37,500 bases of DNA from Mesostigma viride (GCA_009746045.1 RPFO01000225.1:1252090-1289589); one strand, 5' to 3'; positions 1-9,796 are shown, numbered from the stretch's first letter. Notes: generated by a model from the letters alone, not told the origin. Made by a program: numbers and translations.

Positions 1-530
1 TGACATATGGCAGCAGTAATGGTCATTTGGACACATGGACCATGGAATCTACATTGCGGCAATTGGGAGTGAGTCGGCGCGCAGCACCACATACAGCCGT
101 GCATGCATGTTGCTGGGGTGGCACCATGACTGCTCAAAACACCACGCCATTGCCAAACCTCCAGCATTGGCACAGCCCGCTGCCGCTCTATCGCCTGCAT
201 TCTCTCTCCTGCGTGGGCTGCACCGGAGGCTTGGCCCGCATCTAGTTGAGTCCTTCACTGCTCCATTGTAACTACTTGCTGCAGCACGCCCGGTGCTCAC
301 CCTTCTTGGGGGAGGCCATATGCGCCCATCCGCATGCACGGGTGTGTGAGGGGGGGGGGGAGGGGGGGGGGCACTGAAGGTGGGTGGGTGGGTGGGGTGG
401 GGTGGGGTGGGGGGGGGGGGTGGGACTGGCGTGCACGTGTGCGTGGGGGTGGGTGAGTCGGTGGCTGCCAAGCATGCGTGCGTTGCTCACAGGGGGTGGG
501 GGGGGTGGGGTGGTGGGGGGGGTGGGTGGT

Positions 531-565
<35 letters not shown>

Positions 566-809
566 GCTAGCATCCATGCATGGGTGGCTGGCTGGCTGGC
601 TGGGATGCACGTGGGTGGGTGCGGGTGGGTGGGTGGGTGGGTGGGTGGGTGGATGGGTGGTGGTGTCGGGGGGTGGGGGCAATGGCCATGGGCGAAATTG
701 GTATCTCGAGGCAGCGCTCTCCCTGGGAAGTGGATGCCTGGTCGGCTGTTAAGGGGGAAGCTTTTGAGATGGATGCACGCCCAACCCGACAGTTGCACAC
801 ACACACACG

Positions 810-861
<52 letters not shown>

Positions 862-1060
862 CACACACACACACACCTGCTTAACACGGTGCTGCTCAAA
901 CCAAGCACACGTTGCGGCTGTACCACTGCTTTCGAGTGGTGGGAGACGTGGCGCTCTTCCGATCTTTTGACATTCCCATTTAATTCCTGGGCCACTATCG
1001 GCGCCGTCTTCCCGCATCGTGCGTGTTGCGGCCGATTCATGTTTGCTGTGACCGGGGGGC
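1..1060. repeat. Low-complexity block: poly-G, GGGT/GGAT and CA repeats
   Basis: The stretch has G homopolymers near 350-372, 408-420 and 529-563, GGGT-type repeats near 380-400 and 615-660, and a CA dinucleotide tract with a few CG interruptions at about 795-875. The long reading frames here encode only Gly/Trp/Val, Pro/His/Thr or His-Thr strings and are products of the repeats. I see no supportable gene before about 1066. Confidence 0.85.
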
Positions 1061-1065
1061 GACAG

Positions 1066-1147
1066 ATGCGGGCAATCAGGCGCAAGCTCCCGGAGCAATT
1101 CGAGGAGCCGCCCGCGTCCGCCGTCAACCACTTGGACGAGATCCCAG
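1066..1147 (+). CDS. Possible coding exon, unknown protein (weak)
   Basis: A short open segment starts at an ATG that directly follows a CAG (acceptor-like, 1063-1065) and ends before a GTCGTG donor-like site at 1148. It encodes a charged peptide beginning MRAIRRKLPEQFEEPP. Its composition looks coding and contrasts with the repeats on its left. It might be an upstream exon of the gene whose better-supported exons begin at 1813, but its phase-1 end requires at least one further exon between 1148 and 1812 that I could not identify. It is not recognised as any known family. Confidence 0.25.
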
Positions 1148-1812
1148 GTCGTGAGGAGCGGGTAGGTGGGGCGACAATATCACGAGGGGGGCGGGTGAGA
1201 TCAGTCGCCGCGATGGGCTGGTCAGGAGGATGTGGCGTGTCCCCTCACAAATGCAGGTAGACCACACGCATGTCGGCGCGCGGACCGTGGTAGCCGCTGG
1301 CAGCACTCAGTAGAGGACAGCGGCGGACGACTAGTGCGACGTAAGCGCCCGCCCCGTCGCTCATCACAATAGGAGCGGAGCGTTCCGCAGCATTATAGCA
1401 CTACGTGCTACGGCACCATCCAATGGTCGAGTCCGGCTGGCAAGCAGGACGGCTGGGTTGGGGTGACACGGTGGAAGGGGTCCACGTGAGAGGCGCCCCG
1501 CACGCCGATGATGCACACGATCCGTTATGATATGCAAACAGGCCAGTTGGGAACATCGTCGCACGGTGTGTCGTGGTTTTGCTGGTGGTGGACCCCACAG
1601 CCAGCGCGGACAGGGTTCCCCGTAGCCGGCTTTCTCGTCGCACGCCTGCGCTTGGTCACTCCTGCTTGCGGGGGTGCGTGCCCGGTTGGTTCTGTGCAAT
1701 GGTGTGAGCCGGGGTTGTGTGCCTTGCCGTACGTCCGGCATTTCTCGTGGCTGACCCCCTTGTATGCAATCCTATTGCGTGGTATCGTGCTTCGGAGTGC
1801 CATCCCATGCAG
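1148..1812. other. Intergenic or intronic, no clear feature
   Basis: This is a GC-rich unique stretch without repeats. Open frames on both strands are short and mutually overlapping, and none has the composition of a recognisable domain. If the exons at 1066 and 1813 belong together, it contains intron sequence and perhaps one undetected short exon. Confidence 0.4.
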
Positions 1813-2635
1813 GTGCACAAGCGCAAGGCAACCTTGCCTGACTACTGGTGGCTCGTGGAGTACGTGGCCGGCACCAGTGCACTCCCCGCCGACGAGAAGG
1901 TGACCAGACTCCTGAGGACAAGGAGCTTGCTGCAGACGCAGACGAAAGAGGCCGTCAACCAGAAAGATGACCGGCAGACGTCCGCGGTAGGTCGCTTGCA
2001 GCCGCCGAACGCTCGCATGTGAAGGATGTCGTCCCTGCCCGTTGTGTTGTCTGCTTCGCAGTACACTCGCCGTTTCCTCTCCCCCCCCCCCCCCACCCAC
2101 CCCACCCCACCCCCCCCCCCCCACACACACACCACCCATCCCGCCCAGCGCCTGATTGCCACCACACAGCGACCCGCGCGCCCTGATGCCCGGAGAGTGC
2201 TTGCTCGACGCACGTGTTTGTCTTCTTTGCATGCGATGGCCGACGGTGCAGGTGAAAAATCTGGAGGCCAGAATTAAATATCGACTTGAGTCGGCGCGCA
2301 AGGCGGAAAAGACCGAGACGGAGCGCTCGGCCGGTGGCCACCCCGTGCAGGTGGGACTCCGAGCAAATGCACGCTTGTGGGAATGCAGGATGATGGGTGG
2401 TGGGTGTGGAATGTTGGGTGTGCTGCCCGTCATGTCCTGGTTCGGTTGCGCGTGGGCGCAGCACACACCATTTTCCCCTCGCTAATGCAACCCCCGTTCT
2501 GGCGCACCCCCGTCCCACCCGCCCCACCCACCGCGTCGTACCGCGGCTTCTTCTGCCCAACCGGCGCAGCCACCAGGCGGGGTGCGCAACGACACCCCGC
2601 GTGCGTCGGGTGGACGCAGCGAAGCCGCACAGCGG
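1813..2635 (+). CDS. Three candidate coding exons, coiled-coil-like N-terminal part of the EsV-1-7 gene
   Basis: Three exon-like blocks have clean splice borders, all in phase 0. They are 1813-1986 (58 codons, after ATGCAG, before GTAGGT), 2252-2350 (33 codons, after GTGCAG, before GTGGGA) and 2570-2635 (22 codons, after GCGCAG, before GTACGT). The first encodes an aromatic patch (LPDYWWLVEYVAG) followed by a charged helix with heptad-like leucines. The second continues as a Lys/Glu/Arg helix (VKNLEARIKYRLESARKAEK), suggesting a coiled coil. The third is Gly/Ser/Arg-rich and probably disordered. The intron at 1987-2251 contains a C-rich tract. No family is recognised. The shared phase and strand make it a plausible N-terminal part of the EsV-1-7 gene downstream, but the link is inferred. 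Confidence 0.4.
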
Positions 2636-3392
2636 GTACGTTGCCAGTCCGTACGTTTGTTTTGGTTGTTTTCGCGTCGTTCTTTTCAAACCTGCACGTT
2701 TGCTCGCCCGCCGGCCATATAATGCACCAGCGAGGACAACCCGCCGCACAGCGGGATAGGGAGGGAGGGAGGGAATAAAGGAAGGAAGGAAGGAAGGAAG
2801 GAGGGAGGGAAGGAAGGAGAGAGGAAGGAAGGAAGGAAGGAAGGGAGGAGGGAGGGAGGGAGGGAGGGAGGGAGGGAGGGAGGGAGGGAGGGAGGGAGGG
2901 AGGGAGGGATCGAGGGAGGGAGGGAGGGAGGGAGGGAGGGAGGGAGGGAGGGAGGGAGGAGGGAGGAGGGAGGGAGGGAGGGAGAGGGAGGGAGGGAGGG
3001 AGGGAGGGAGGGAGGGAGGGAGGGAGGGAGGGAGGGAGGAGGAGGGAGGAGGGAGGGAGGGAGGAGGGAGGGAGGGAGGGAGGGAGGGAGGGAGGGGGGG
3101 AGGGAGGGAGGGAGGGAGGGAGGAGGGAGGGAGGGAGAGGAGGGAGAGGAGGGAGGGAGGTGAGGGAGGGAGGGAGGGAGGGAGACAAGGAAGAGAGAGA
3201 GGGAGGGAGGGAGGGAGGGAGGGAGACAAGGAAGAGAGAGAGGGAGAGAGAGAGCGGAGTGCCTGACGGAAGGACGGCGGGGCGGGATGTCAGACCACTA
3301 CCCTCACAAACACGTCCCCCGATCACTACCCTCACAAACACTTCCCTCGTTCGCGTGACATGTCCCCACTGATGTGGCCTTGTGACGGACAG
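2636..3392. repeat. GGGA tetranucleotide tract (about 0.5 kb)
   Basis: From about 2757 to 3250 the plus strand is almost pure purine: GGGA and GGAA units with occasional GGA interruptions. If the flanking exon model is right, this tract lies wholly inside an intron (2636-3392). Translations of either strand give only Pro-Ser-Leu or Gly-Arg-Glu repeats and should not be annotated as proteins. The region 3255-3392 is unique but shows no gene. Confidence 0.9.
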
Positions 3393-3518
3393 GCTGCGCA
3401 TTCAGTCAGCAAACACCGTGTGACTAGTCCTACGGAGTGGACCGCGGGCACCGGGCCCGGCGAAGCGCATCGTGCTGCCGAGCACGATTTCGGCCCGGCC
3501 CCCAAACGGGCGAAGCCG
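3393..3518 (+). CDS. Candidate exon with basic PKRAKP motif upstream of the EsV-1-7 exon
   Basis: The frame is open from an ATG at 3360 or, equally well, from an acceptor GGACAG ending at 3392. It ends with codons for PKRAKP at 3518, directly before a GTACGT donor. The junction is phase 0 and in register with the acceptor at 4865. The segment (about 42-53 residues) is hydrophilic, and the PKRAKP tail resembles a short basic nuclear-localisation signal. An alternative is that 3360 is the true start codon and that the three exons further left belong to another gene. Family unknown. Confidence 0.4.
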
Positions 3519-4865
3519 GTACGTGACACGTGCACACGTGGGTGGTGGATGGCCCGCGCTGGTGTGGGTGCTGGCATGCGCCCGGGCATCGGCGTGCTGT
3601 GCCATGCCCGGGCGTGGATACTGGCCGGCGTGGACGTGGTGGTGGATGGCATGCGAGGGCGTGGTTGAGGGCCCGCGTGGGCGTGGTTGAGGGCCCGCGT
3701 GGGCGTGGTGGTGGATCAGGCACGGGGGGACATGGGGTAGGGCCAGCGCGGGCGTGGCTGTGGGCGTGCGAGGGCCCGGGGGTTGCTAGCATGCCTGGGC
3801 GGGGTGGATGGCACGCGCGGGTGCCGCCGATGGCATGCGTGGGCGCGGTGGTTGGTGGGCGTGGTGGCGGAGGGTGGCGTCCGTGGGTGTGGCGGTGGAT
3901 TCCATTCGCGGGTGTGGTGGCTGATGGCACGCGCGGGCATGGTTGTTGGCGGCGTGCGTGGGAATGAAGGTTCGTGGCACGCGCGGGCATGATGGCTGGT
4001 GGGAGGGGGGGGGGGGGGGGGGGGGGGCGGGGATGCTGGGGTGTGTGCTTTGTGGTTGCCGACACTCGTGGGTGTGGATACTGGCCTGCGTGGGCATGGT
4101 GGTCGACGGCGTGCGTGGGCCTATTGTTGATGGCATGCGTGGTCGGGGGTGGCATGCGTGGGCGCGGTGGATGGCACACGTGCGCCGCGTGGTTGATGGC
4201 ACGCGTGGGTGTACTTGCTGGCATGCGTGGACGTGGTGGTCAACGGCATGCATGCGTGTGTGGTTGGTCCCATACGTGTGCGTGGTTGTTGGCACACGTG
4301 GGCGTGGTTGCTGTCACGCACGGGCGTGGTGGTGGATGGCATGCGTGGACACGACGTTTTGTTGCATGTGTGGGCCTGGTGGTCGGCGGTGTGCGTGGGT
4401 ATGGCGATTGATGGCCCGCGGGGGGGACCGTAGCTGATGGCATGCATGGACATGTGGGTCACTGGCACGCGGGGATGTGGTTGCTGGCATGCGTGGGCGC
4501 GGTGGGTGGTGGCAGTGGCAGCGGTGGATGTCATGCGTGGGTGTCGTGATGGATGGCATGCGCGGGTGTGCCGGTGGATGGCATGCGTGGGTGGTGTGGT
4601 GGGTGGCGTCCGCGGGGGGCCTAGGTGGCCGGCGCGTCGATGCCCTGGGTGGCATCCGCGGATGTCTCACATGGCATGCATTTGTGTGTTGGTTGCTGGC
4701 GCGCGTGCGTGTGGTGGTGGGTGGCCCGCGTGGGCGTGGTGGGTGGCCTTGTTGGGCGCGTGGGCGTGGTGGGCAGGGGCACGTGGTGGTGGGAGACGCG
4801 CCGCCATCACTTACCCACGCTCTGCTAGCGGGCCCCGCGGTGATGTCGTAAAACACTGTGTGCAG
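3519..4865. repeat. Degenerate GTGGGCGTGGT-type minisatellite, probably intronic
   Basis: About 3530-4790 consists of imperfect units built on GTGGGCGTGGTGG followed by TGGATGGCATGCG, roughly 26 bp long but heavily diverged, with a long G run at about 4007-4027. ACTGTGTGCAG at 4855-4865 is a good 3' splice site for the next exon. Long frames on both strands (for example Trp/His/Gly-rich plus and Pro/His/Thr-rich minus) come from the repeat itself. Confidence 0.7.
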
Positions 4866-6913
4866 AATGGGACGCGCCGCATTGGCGAGCCGAGCAGGAA
4901 CCACGCCGAGAATAGCATGGTGAACGTGCGGAGTTCCAAGTGCCAACACCCGACCGGGTGTGATGCGCGACCCTCGTTTGCGGAGCGCGGCGCCAAGAAG
5001 CCCCGGTTCTGCAAGAAGCACATCGAGGATGGCATGGTGAACGTGCGGAGTGCCAGGTGCCAACACCCGCCCGGGTGTGATGCGCGACCCTCGTTTGCGG
5101 AGCGCGGCGCCAAGAAAGGCAGGTTCTGCAAGGCGCACGCCGCGGGACATGGTGGACGTGGTGAATCCCAGGTGCCAACACCCGCCCGGTGTGATGCGCG
5201 ACCCTCGTTTGCGGAGCGCGGCGCCAAGAAAGGCAGGTTCTGCAAGGCGCACGCCGATCCGGACATGGTGGACGTGGTGACTCCCAGGTGCCAACACCCG
5301 CCCGGGTGTGATGCGCACCCCTCGTTTGCGGAGCGCGGCGCCAAGAAAGGCAGGTTCTGCAAGGCGCACGCCGCGCCGGACATGGTGGACGTGGTGCATC
5401 CCGGGTGCCAACACCCGCCCGGGTGTGATGCGCACCCCTCGTTTGCGGAGCGCGGCGCCAAGAAAGGCAGGTTCTGCAGGAAGCACGCCGCGCCGGACAT
5501 GGTGGACGTGGTGCATCCCAGGTGCCAACACCCGCCCGGGTGTGATGCGCAACCCTCGTTTGCGGAGCGCGGCGCCAAGAAAGGCAGGTTCTGCAAGGCG
5601 CACGCCGCGCCGGACATGGTGGACGTGGTGCATCCCAGGTGCCAACACCCGGAAGGGTGCGAGGCGCAACCCTCGTTTGCGGAGCGCGGCGCCAAGAAGC
5701 CCCGGTTCTGCAAGAAGCACAAAGAGGATGGCATGGTGGACGTGGTGAATCCCAGGTGCCAACACCCGCCCGGGTGTGATGCGCAACCCTCGTTTGCGGA
5801 GCGCGGCGCCAAGAAGCCCCGGTTCTGCAAGAAGCACAAAGAGGATGGCATGGTGGACGTGGTGAATCCCAGGTGCCAACACCCGCCCGGGTGTGATGCG
5901 CGACCCTTGTTTGCGGCGCGCGGCGCCAAGAAAGGCAGGTTCTGCAAGGCGCACGCCGATCCGGACATGGTGGACGTGGTGCATCCCAGGTGCGAACACC
6001 CGGAAGGGTGTGAGGCGTATGCGGGATGGGGCGACATGGGTAAACGCGCCGTCCACTGCGCGAAGCACAAGGGAGACACCGCCGTCCCTGAGCCGCGACA
6101 ACGGTGCAAGGCGGACGCATGCGAGGCCGTGGGCACGTACGCGGACCCGGATCATGGCGAGCGCTTCTGCGACGCCCACGCAGAGGCGGGCCACTGGCGG
6201 CTGCGGGCGTGTGCGACGACTGTGGTCTACACTGGGAGTGGAGATCGGGGGTGCCCGTGGTCCTCGCCCCAGCAGAGGGCAAGATCGCGGGCCAGCGACG
6301 GCCCCTTCGCAACCGCTGCGTGTACTGCGACCCCGTCGTGTTCAACAATCATCGACACCGCGAGGAGTGGAAGGTGGCCGCTGCCCTACAGAAGGTGCGC
6401 ATCGCCCGGTGGACGCTGGTGCACGACCGGCGGATCCACGGCGGCGAGTGCGTGGCGAGCCGGCCGGATTTCATCATATACACGGATGGTGCCCACGTCG
6501 TCATCGTCGAGGTCGACGAGCACCAGCACCGCTCGTACGACCAGTACTGCGAGCTCGTGCGGCTGTTCAACCTCGGACAGTCGTGCGAGGGGCTGCCGCT
6601 GCTGGTCATCAGATACAACCCCCACTCGTACCGCAGCTCCGGGGGGGAACTCGTCCACGGGGGGACCGATGCCAGCGACGAGCAGCGACAGGCCGTGCTG
6701 CTGTCGTACGTGACGGCGTTGCTAGACAATTCGTACAACCCCCACGAGCGCAAACCGCAAGTGCACTGCCGAGCAGTGAAGCTTTTCTACAATGGATGGG
6801 ATGACGACGCCATGACCGTGCCCACCGACGAGGGCCCCCACTGGCTGGACATCCAGCTAGTCGACAAGCCCTACGAGATCGCCTGCCTGGCGGAGGCGGC
6901 GATCGAGCCGTAG
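4866..6913 (+). CDS. EsV-1-7 repeat protein with C-terminal nuclease-like domain (frame break near 6190)
   Basis: The exon follows an acceptor at 4865; the first in-frame ATG is at 4917. It encodes eleven tandem repeats whose first Cys codons lie at 4941, 5058, (degenerate), 5289, 5406, 5523, 5640, 5757, 5874, 5991 and 6105. Typical units follow C-X5-C-X16-C-X2-H-X12 with the core PSFAERGAKK, matching the EsV-1-7 zinc-binding family (consensus recalled as C-X4-C-X16-C-X2-H-X12). That family includes the Ectocarpus developmental regulator IMMEDIATE UPRIGHT and virus EsV-1 proteins. After repeat 11 the continuation lies in the -1 frame: a CDDC...CVYC pair, then a PD-(D/E)XK-like domain ending at TAG 6911-6913. 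The shift lies between about 6180 and 6210. It may be a one-base sequencing error, a true frameshift, or a separate gene. A role in nucleic-acid binding or regulation is inferred. Confidence 0.8.
4941..6180 (+). repeat. 117-bp tandem coding repeats (EsV-1-7 units 1-11)
   Basis: Repeats 1, 2 and 4-9 are 117 bp and nearly identical at DNA level, so they expanded recently or are homogenised. Units 7 and 8 share the KKHKEDGMVDVVNPR version and units 4-6 the AHAAPDMVDVVHP version. Units 10 and 11 are the most divergent, with 15 rather than 16 residues in the middle spacing, and unit 11 has the X4 first spacing. Unit 3 has lost its first Cys through two small deletions at about 5144 and 5189. Confidence 0.9.
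6195..6913 (+). CDS. DUF559/Vsr-like PD-(D/E)XK nuclease domain, C-terminal part
   Basis: This frame is distinct from that of the EsV-1-7 repeats. It opens with a putative zinc ribbon (CDDC then CVYC about 38 residues later). It then has the predicted nuclease core: RPDF (Asp codon 6467-6469), a beta-strand, and VEVDEHQH (Glu codon 6509-6511, Asp codon 6515-6517, first His codon 6521-6523), followed by a helix and LLVIRYNPHSY. The order D...ExD..QH is the pattern of DUF559/Vsr-like members of the restriction-endonuclease-like fold. Similar uncharacterised proteins occur in large algal viruses and algae (from memory). No canonical Lys of the E-x-K motif is present. The best reading is the C-terminal part of the EsV-1-7 protein; a free-standing start at ATG 6119 would overlap repeat 11. 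Confidence 0.65.
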
Positions 6914-7123
6914 CTGGCGCGTCGCGCATGTTGTGTTGGGTAGTCACACGCTCGTGGATGTAGACCGACCGGTTTGGTTGTGCTGAACACCGGCCTCTTG
7001 TAAACCACACATGTGCCGAGGTGGCTGTCCTGATGCCTGCGAAAACGCCTAAATGGAGGACGCTGGGACCGTATATTTAACCAATAAATGGGCAGAAATA
7101 CTGCCGGTAAATCGGCTGGATCT
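6914..7123. other. Short convergent intergenic spacer
   Basis: About 210 bp separates the plus-strand nuclease stop from the minus-strand stop at 7124. It contains an AT-rich patch (TATATTTAACCAATAAATGG, about 7071-7090) that could serve 3'-end formation. No gene is seen. Confidence 0.4.
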
Positions 7124-7498
7124 TCACAATTTTGCAAACCAGATGCCATCCAACCCACCCATATCCAATGGCTGTCCTTGGGGGCCAAGCATGTCCATGA
7201 GTTGCCCTAAGCCGTGATATATCACAACCTCACATATATTCATCGTAGGCCATGTATAACTGCCGTCAAAGTCAGGGGGGTCAAGACGCGCGTATTCATT
7301 TTTGGTAGAATGTGCACGTTGAATTATGTTGTAAGAGCTAGGCACCGACCACTTCAGGGATGATAAACAATTAGCTGCCGAACAGTTTGAGCCATTGGGG
7401 TCATCATTTGGGTGGGTATACCAGCAGTTACACCCAGTACAGCCCGTAGGGGTACCGGTGGTAAAAAGCAGCCAAGGGGGTAGGGGTGGGCATACTAC
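7124..7498 (-). CDS. Possible terminal exon of a minus-strand gene, unknown protein
   Basis: The minus strand is open for 124 codons from 7498 down to TGA at 7126-7124, with no ATG, so it would be an exon rather than a whole gene. The upstream border is an in-frame TAG at 7501-7499 that could be the end of a 3' splice site. The peptide is Cys-rich at its start (GCTGCNCWYTHPNDDPNG), then hydrophilic, then ends in DPPDFDGSYTWP...LGQLMDMLG...GIWFAKL, which looks like globular protein rather than random translation. No family is recognised and I could not identify exons further upstream. It may be a remnant. Confidence 0.3.
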   Translation of the reverse strand, partial: VVCPPLPPWLLFTTGTPTGCTGCNCWYTHPNDDPNGSNCSAANCLSSLKWSVPSSYNIIQRAHSTKNEYARLDPPDFDGSYTWPTMNICEVVIYHGLGQLMDMLGPQGQPLDMGGLDGIWFAKL

Positions 7499-8040
7499 CT
7501 ACTAATACCTACTAATATGGCCCCAACCATGCCACACAATACATTTCCCTTCCACAATGATGGGGAAACATAACTGCATCATCACACTGCCCTTACATGG
7601 CACCTATGTGCAGGTGCCACCTTGTCCATGCACGTAGGTAACGTGGTACGGACACCCTACGCAAGGCATGCATTCTAGGAGGCAGCCACCAACAAACTAG
7701 TGATTTTAAGCCTGTTTCAGCTTGCCCTAGCAAGGATAAACTAGGCCTAAGCTGCTATAGCTTGCCAGGTGATGGCCAGCACACCTGGTGGCACATGCTG
7801 ACAATGGGAAGCTTCTACTCACCGGTTACATGCTTGATGATGCCACAGAGACCAGCCATGGTCCAACCGAAAAGCAGCACATCATTCCAAAAAGCCATTT
7901 TTCCACCCTGAAAATTATTCTAGGATAGGCTAATGATTAGTTTGGCCTCAAATTTGGCACCAAGGTGCCTAATCAGATATCTTATGGTGGCATGTGGTCA
8001 AATAATTTTTTGGGAGTCGGCAGCATGGTAACATGGCACG
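7499..8040. other. AT-richer unique stretch, no feature seen
   Basis: This is unique sequence with a lower GC content than its neighbours. It has small direct echoes (CCTACTAATA repeated at 7497-7516) but no open frame of interest on either strand. Confidence 0.4.
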
Positions 8041-9190
8041 ACATTTGCTAGCATAAAAATACCGAATTTTCAGCACTTTCTGGCATGTATGCGTATATAA
8101 TGACATCAAATGAACTCAGTTGGGCCTGGAACTTTGCACATGTTATAAACACATCCCATGCAGCATGCCCACAAAGTTTCAGGCTGGTTGGATCACAAAA
8201 TGGTGACAGATGCTAGCATAAATACCCCCCAAATGCAGTTTTTCAGGGTTTTCCAAGGGTTTCATCACACATATGCATATATAATGACACCAAATGAACT
8301 CAGTTGGGCGTGGAACTTTGCACATGTTATAAACACATCCCATGCAGCATGCCCACCAAGTTTCAGGCTGGTTGGATCACAAAATGGTGACAGATGCTAG
8401 CATAAACACCACAAAAATGCAGTTTTTCAGGGTTTTCCAAGGGTTTCATCACACATTTGCATATATAATGACATCAAATGAACTCAGTTGGACCTGGGAC
8501 TTGGCACATGTTCGAAACACATCCCATGCAGCATGCCCACAAAGCTTCAGGCTGGTTGGATGACAAACTGGTGACAAATGCTAGCATAAATACCACAAAA
8601 ATGCAGTTTTTCATGGTTTTTCAAGGGTTTCATCACACATGTGCATATATAATGACATCAAATGAACTCAGTTGGGCGTGGAACTTTGCACATGTTATAA
8701 ACACATCCCATGCAGCATGCCCACCAAGTTTCAGGCTGGTTGGATCACAAAATGGTGACAGATGCTAGCATAAACACCACAAAAATGCAGTTTTTCAGGG
8801 TTTTCCAAGGGTTTCATCACACATTTGCATATATAATGACATCAAATGAACTCAGTTGGACCTGGGACTTGGCACATGTTCGAAACACATCCCATGCAGC
8901 CTGCCCACAAAGCTTCAGGCTGGTTGGATGACAAACTGGTGACAAATGCTAGCATAAATACCACAAAAATGCAGTTTTTCATGGTTTTTCAAGGGTTTCA
9001 TCACACATGTGCATATATAATGACATCAAATGAACTCAGTTGGACCTGGAACTTGGCACATGTTCGAAACACATCCCATGCAGCCTGCCCACAAAGCTTC
9101 AGGCTGGTTGGATAACAAATTGGTGACAGATGCTAGCATAAATACCACAGAAAAAGCAGCTTTCTATTGTTCTTCCAAGGGTTTCATGGC
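8040..9190. repeat. 184-bp satellite array, about six copies
   Basis: A unit marked by AATGACATCAAATGAACTC recurs at 8098, 8282, 8466, 8650, 8834 and 9018, exactly 184 bp apart, with diverged partial copies at both ends. Two unit types exist: A, with ACTTTGCACATGTTATAAAC, and B, with ACTTGGCACATGTTCGAAAC, in the order A-A-B-A-B-B. The 368-bp AB pair at 8282-8649 is almost identical to that at 8650-9017, showing a second-order duplication. The overlapping 70-96-residue frames, repeated from unit to unit, are artefacts of the array. Confidence 0.92.
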
Positions 9191-9600
9191 AATCATTCCA
9201 CCTTGGTGTACAGAAGGTTCCAAACAACACATCATTACATTATGCATCATATTTACAATGCAGGAAGGCATACTTGGGGGCACATGCCTATAGTACAATG
9301 CATTAATAACACAGCTCTAGCCAGCTAGCTAGCTATATAGTGGCTAATGCCACACCCGGGGGCACGTTCTCACGGCCCTGCATCCTTTTCCTTTTCTTCT
9401 TCTCTGCATCTGACAGGGGCCTGCCCCCATCTTCTCATCCACCAGCCTGGTGAGCACCCTGACGTTGGTGACTTGCGTCAGCTACCCTACCCCCATGGCA
9501 CGCTTGGCCTTACGCTTGGTGAAGGTGGAGGGGACCGTGGGTGCGACAGTTGGTCTGGGTTTTCATCACCCCCTTCCTCCAGTGCATGCGTGTGCTCCAA
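9191..9600. other. Unique spacer, no supportable gene
   Basis: It holds a short AGCT-rich palindromic patch at about 9313-9336 and then GC-richer unique DNA. A frame at 9450-9600 runs straight into the CA and CCCT tracts and is not credible as a protein. Confidence 0.4.
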
Positions 9601-9614
9601 CGCCTAAGCAGAGA

Positions 9615-9720
9615 AGCACACACACACACGCACATACACACACACACACGTCGATCCCTTACCCACCCACCCACCCACACCCACGTACACATGTATCCAC
9701 CCACCCATGCATACACGTAG

Positions 9721-9790
<70 letters not shown>
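9615..9790. repeat. CA and GCAC microsatellites
   Basis: ACAC-rich sequence at 9615-9650 is followed by CCCA units at about 9662-9680, and then an uninterrupted GCAC tetranucleotide run at about 9719-9790. Confidence 0.9.
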
Positions 9791-9791
<1 letters not shown>

Positions 9792-9796
9792 GTCAT

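Noticed and set aside
3430-4534. His/Pro/Thr-rich minus-strand frames and Trp/Gly-rich plus frames
   Set aside because: Derived from the degenerate minisatellite before the EsV-1-7 exon.
4314-6348. Long minus-strand frames (626, 441 and 507 residues) opposite the EsV-1-7 repeats
   Set aside because: Shadows of the 117-bp coding repeat; they lack the conserved Cys/His pattern and recognised domains.
8158-9293. Repeated 73-96-residue frames (HKVSGWLD-type)
   Set aside because: Translations of the 184-bp satellite, in shifting frames and each ending within a unit.
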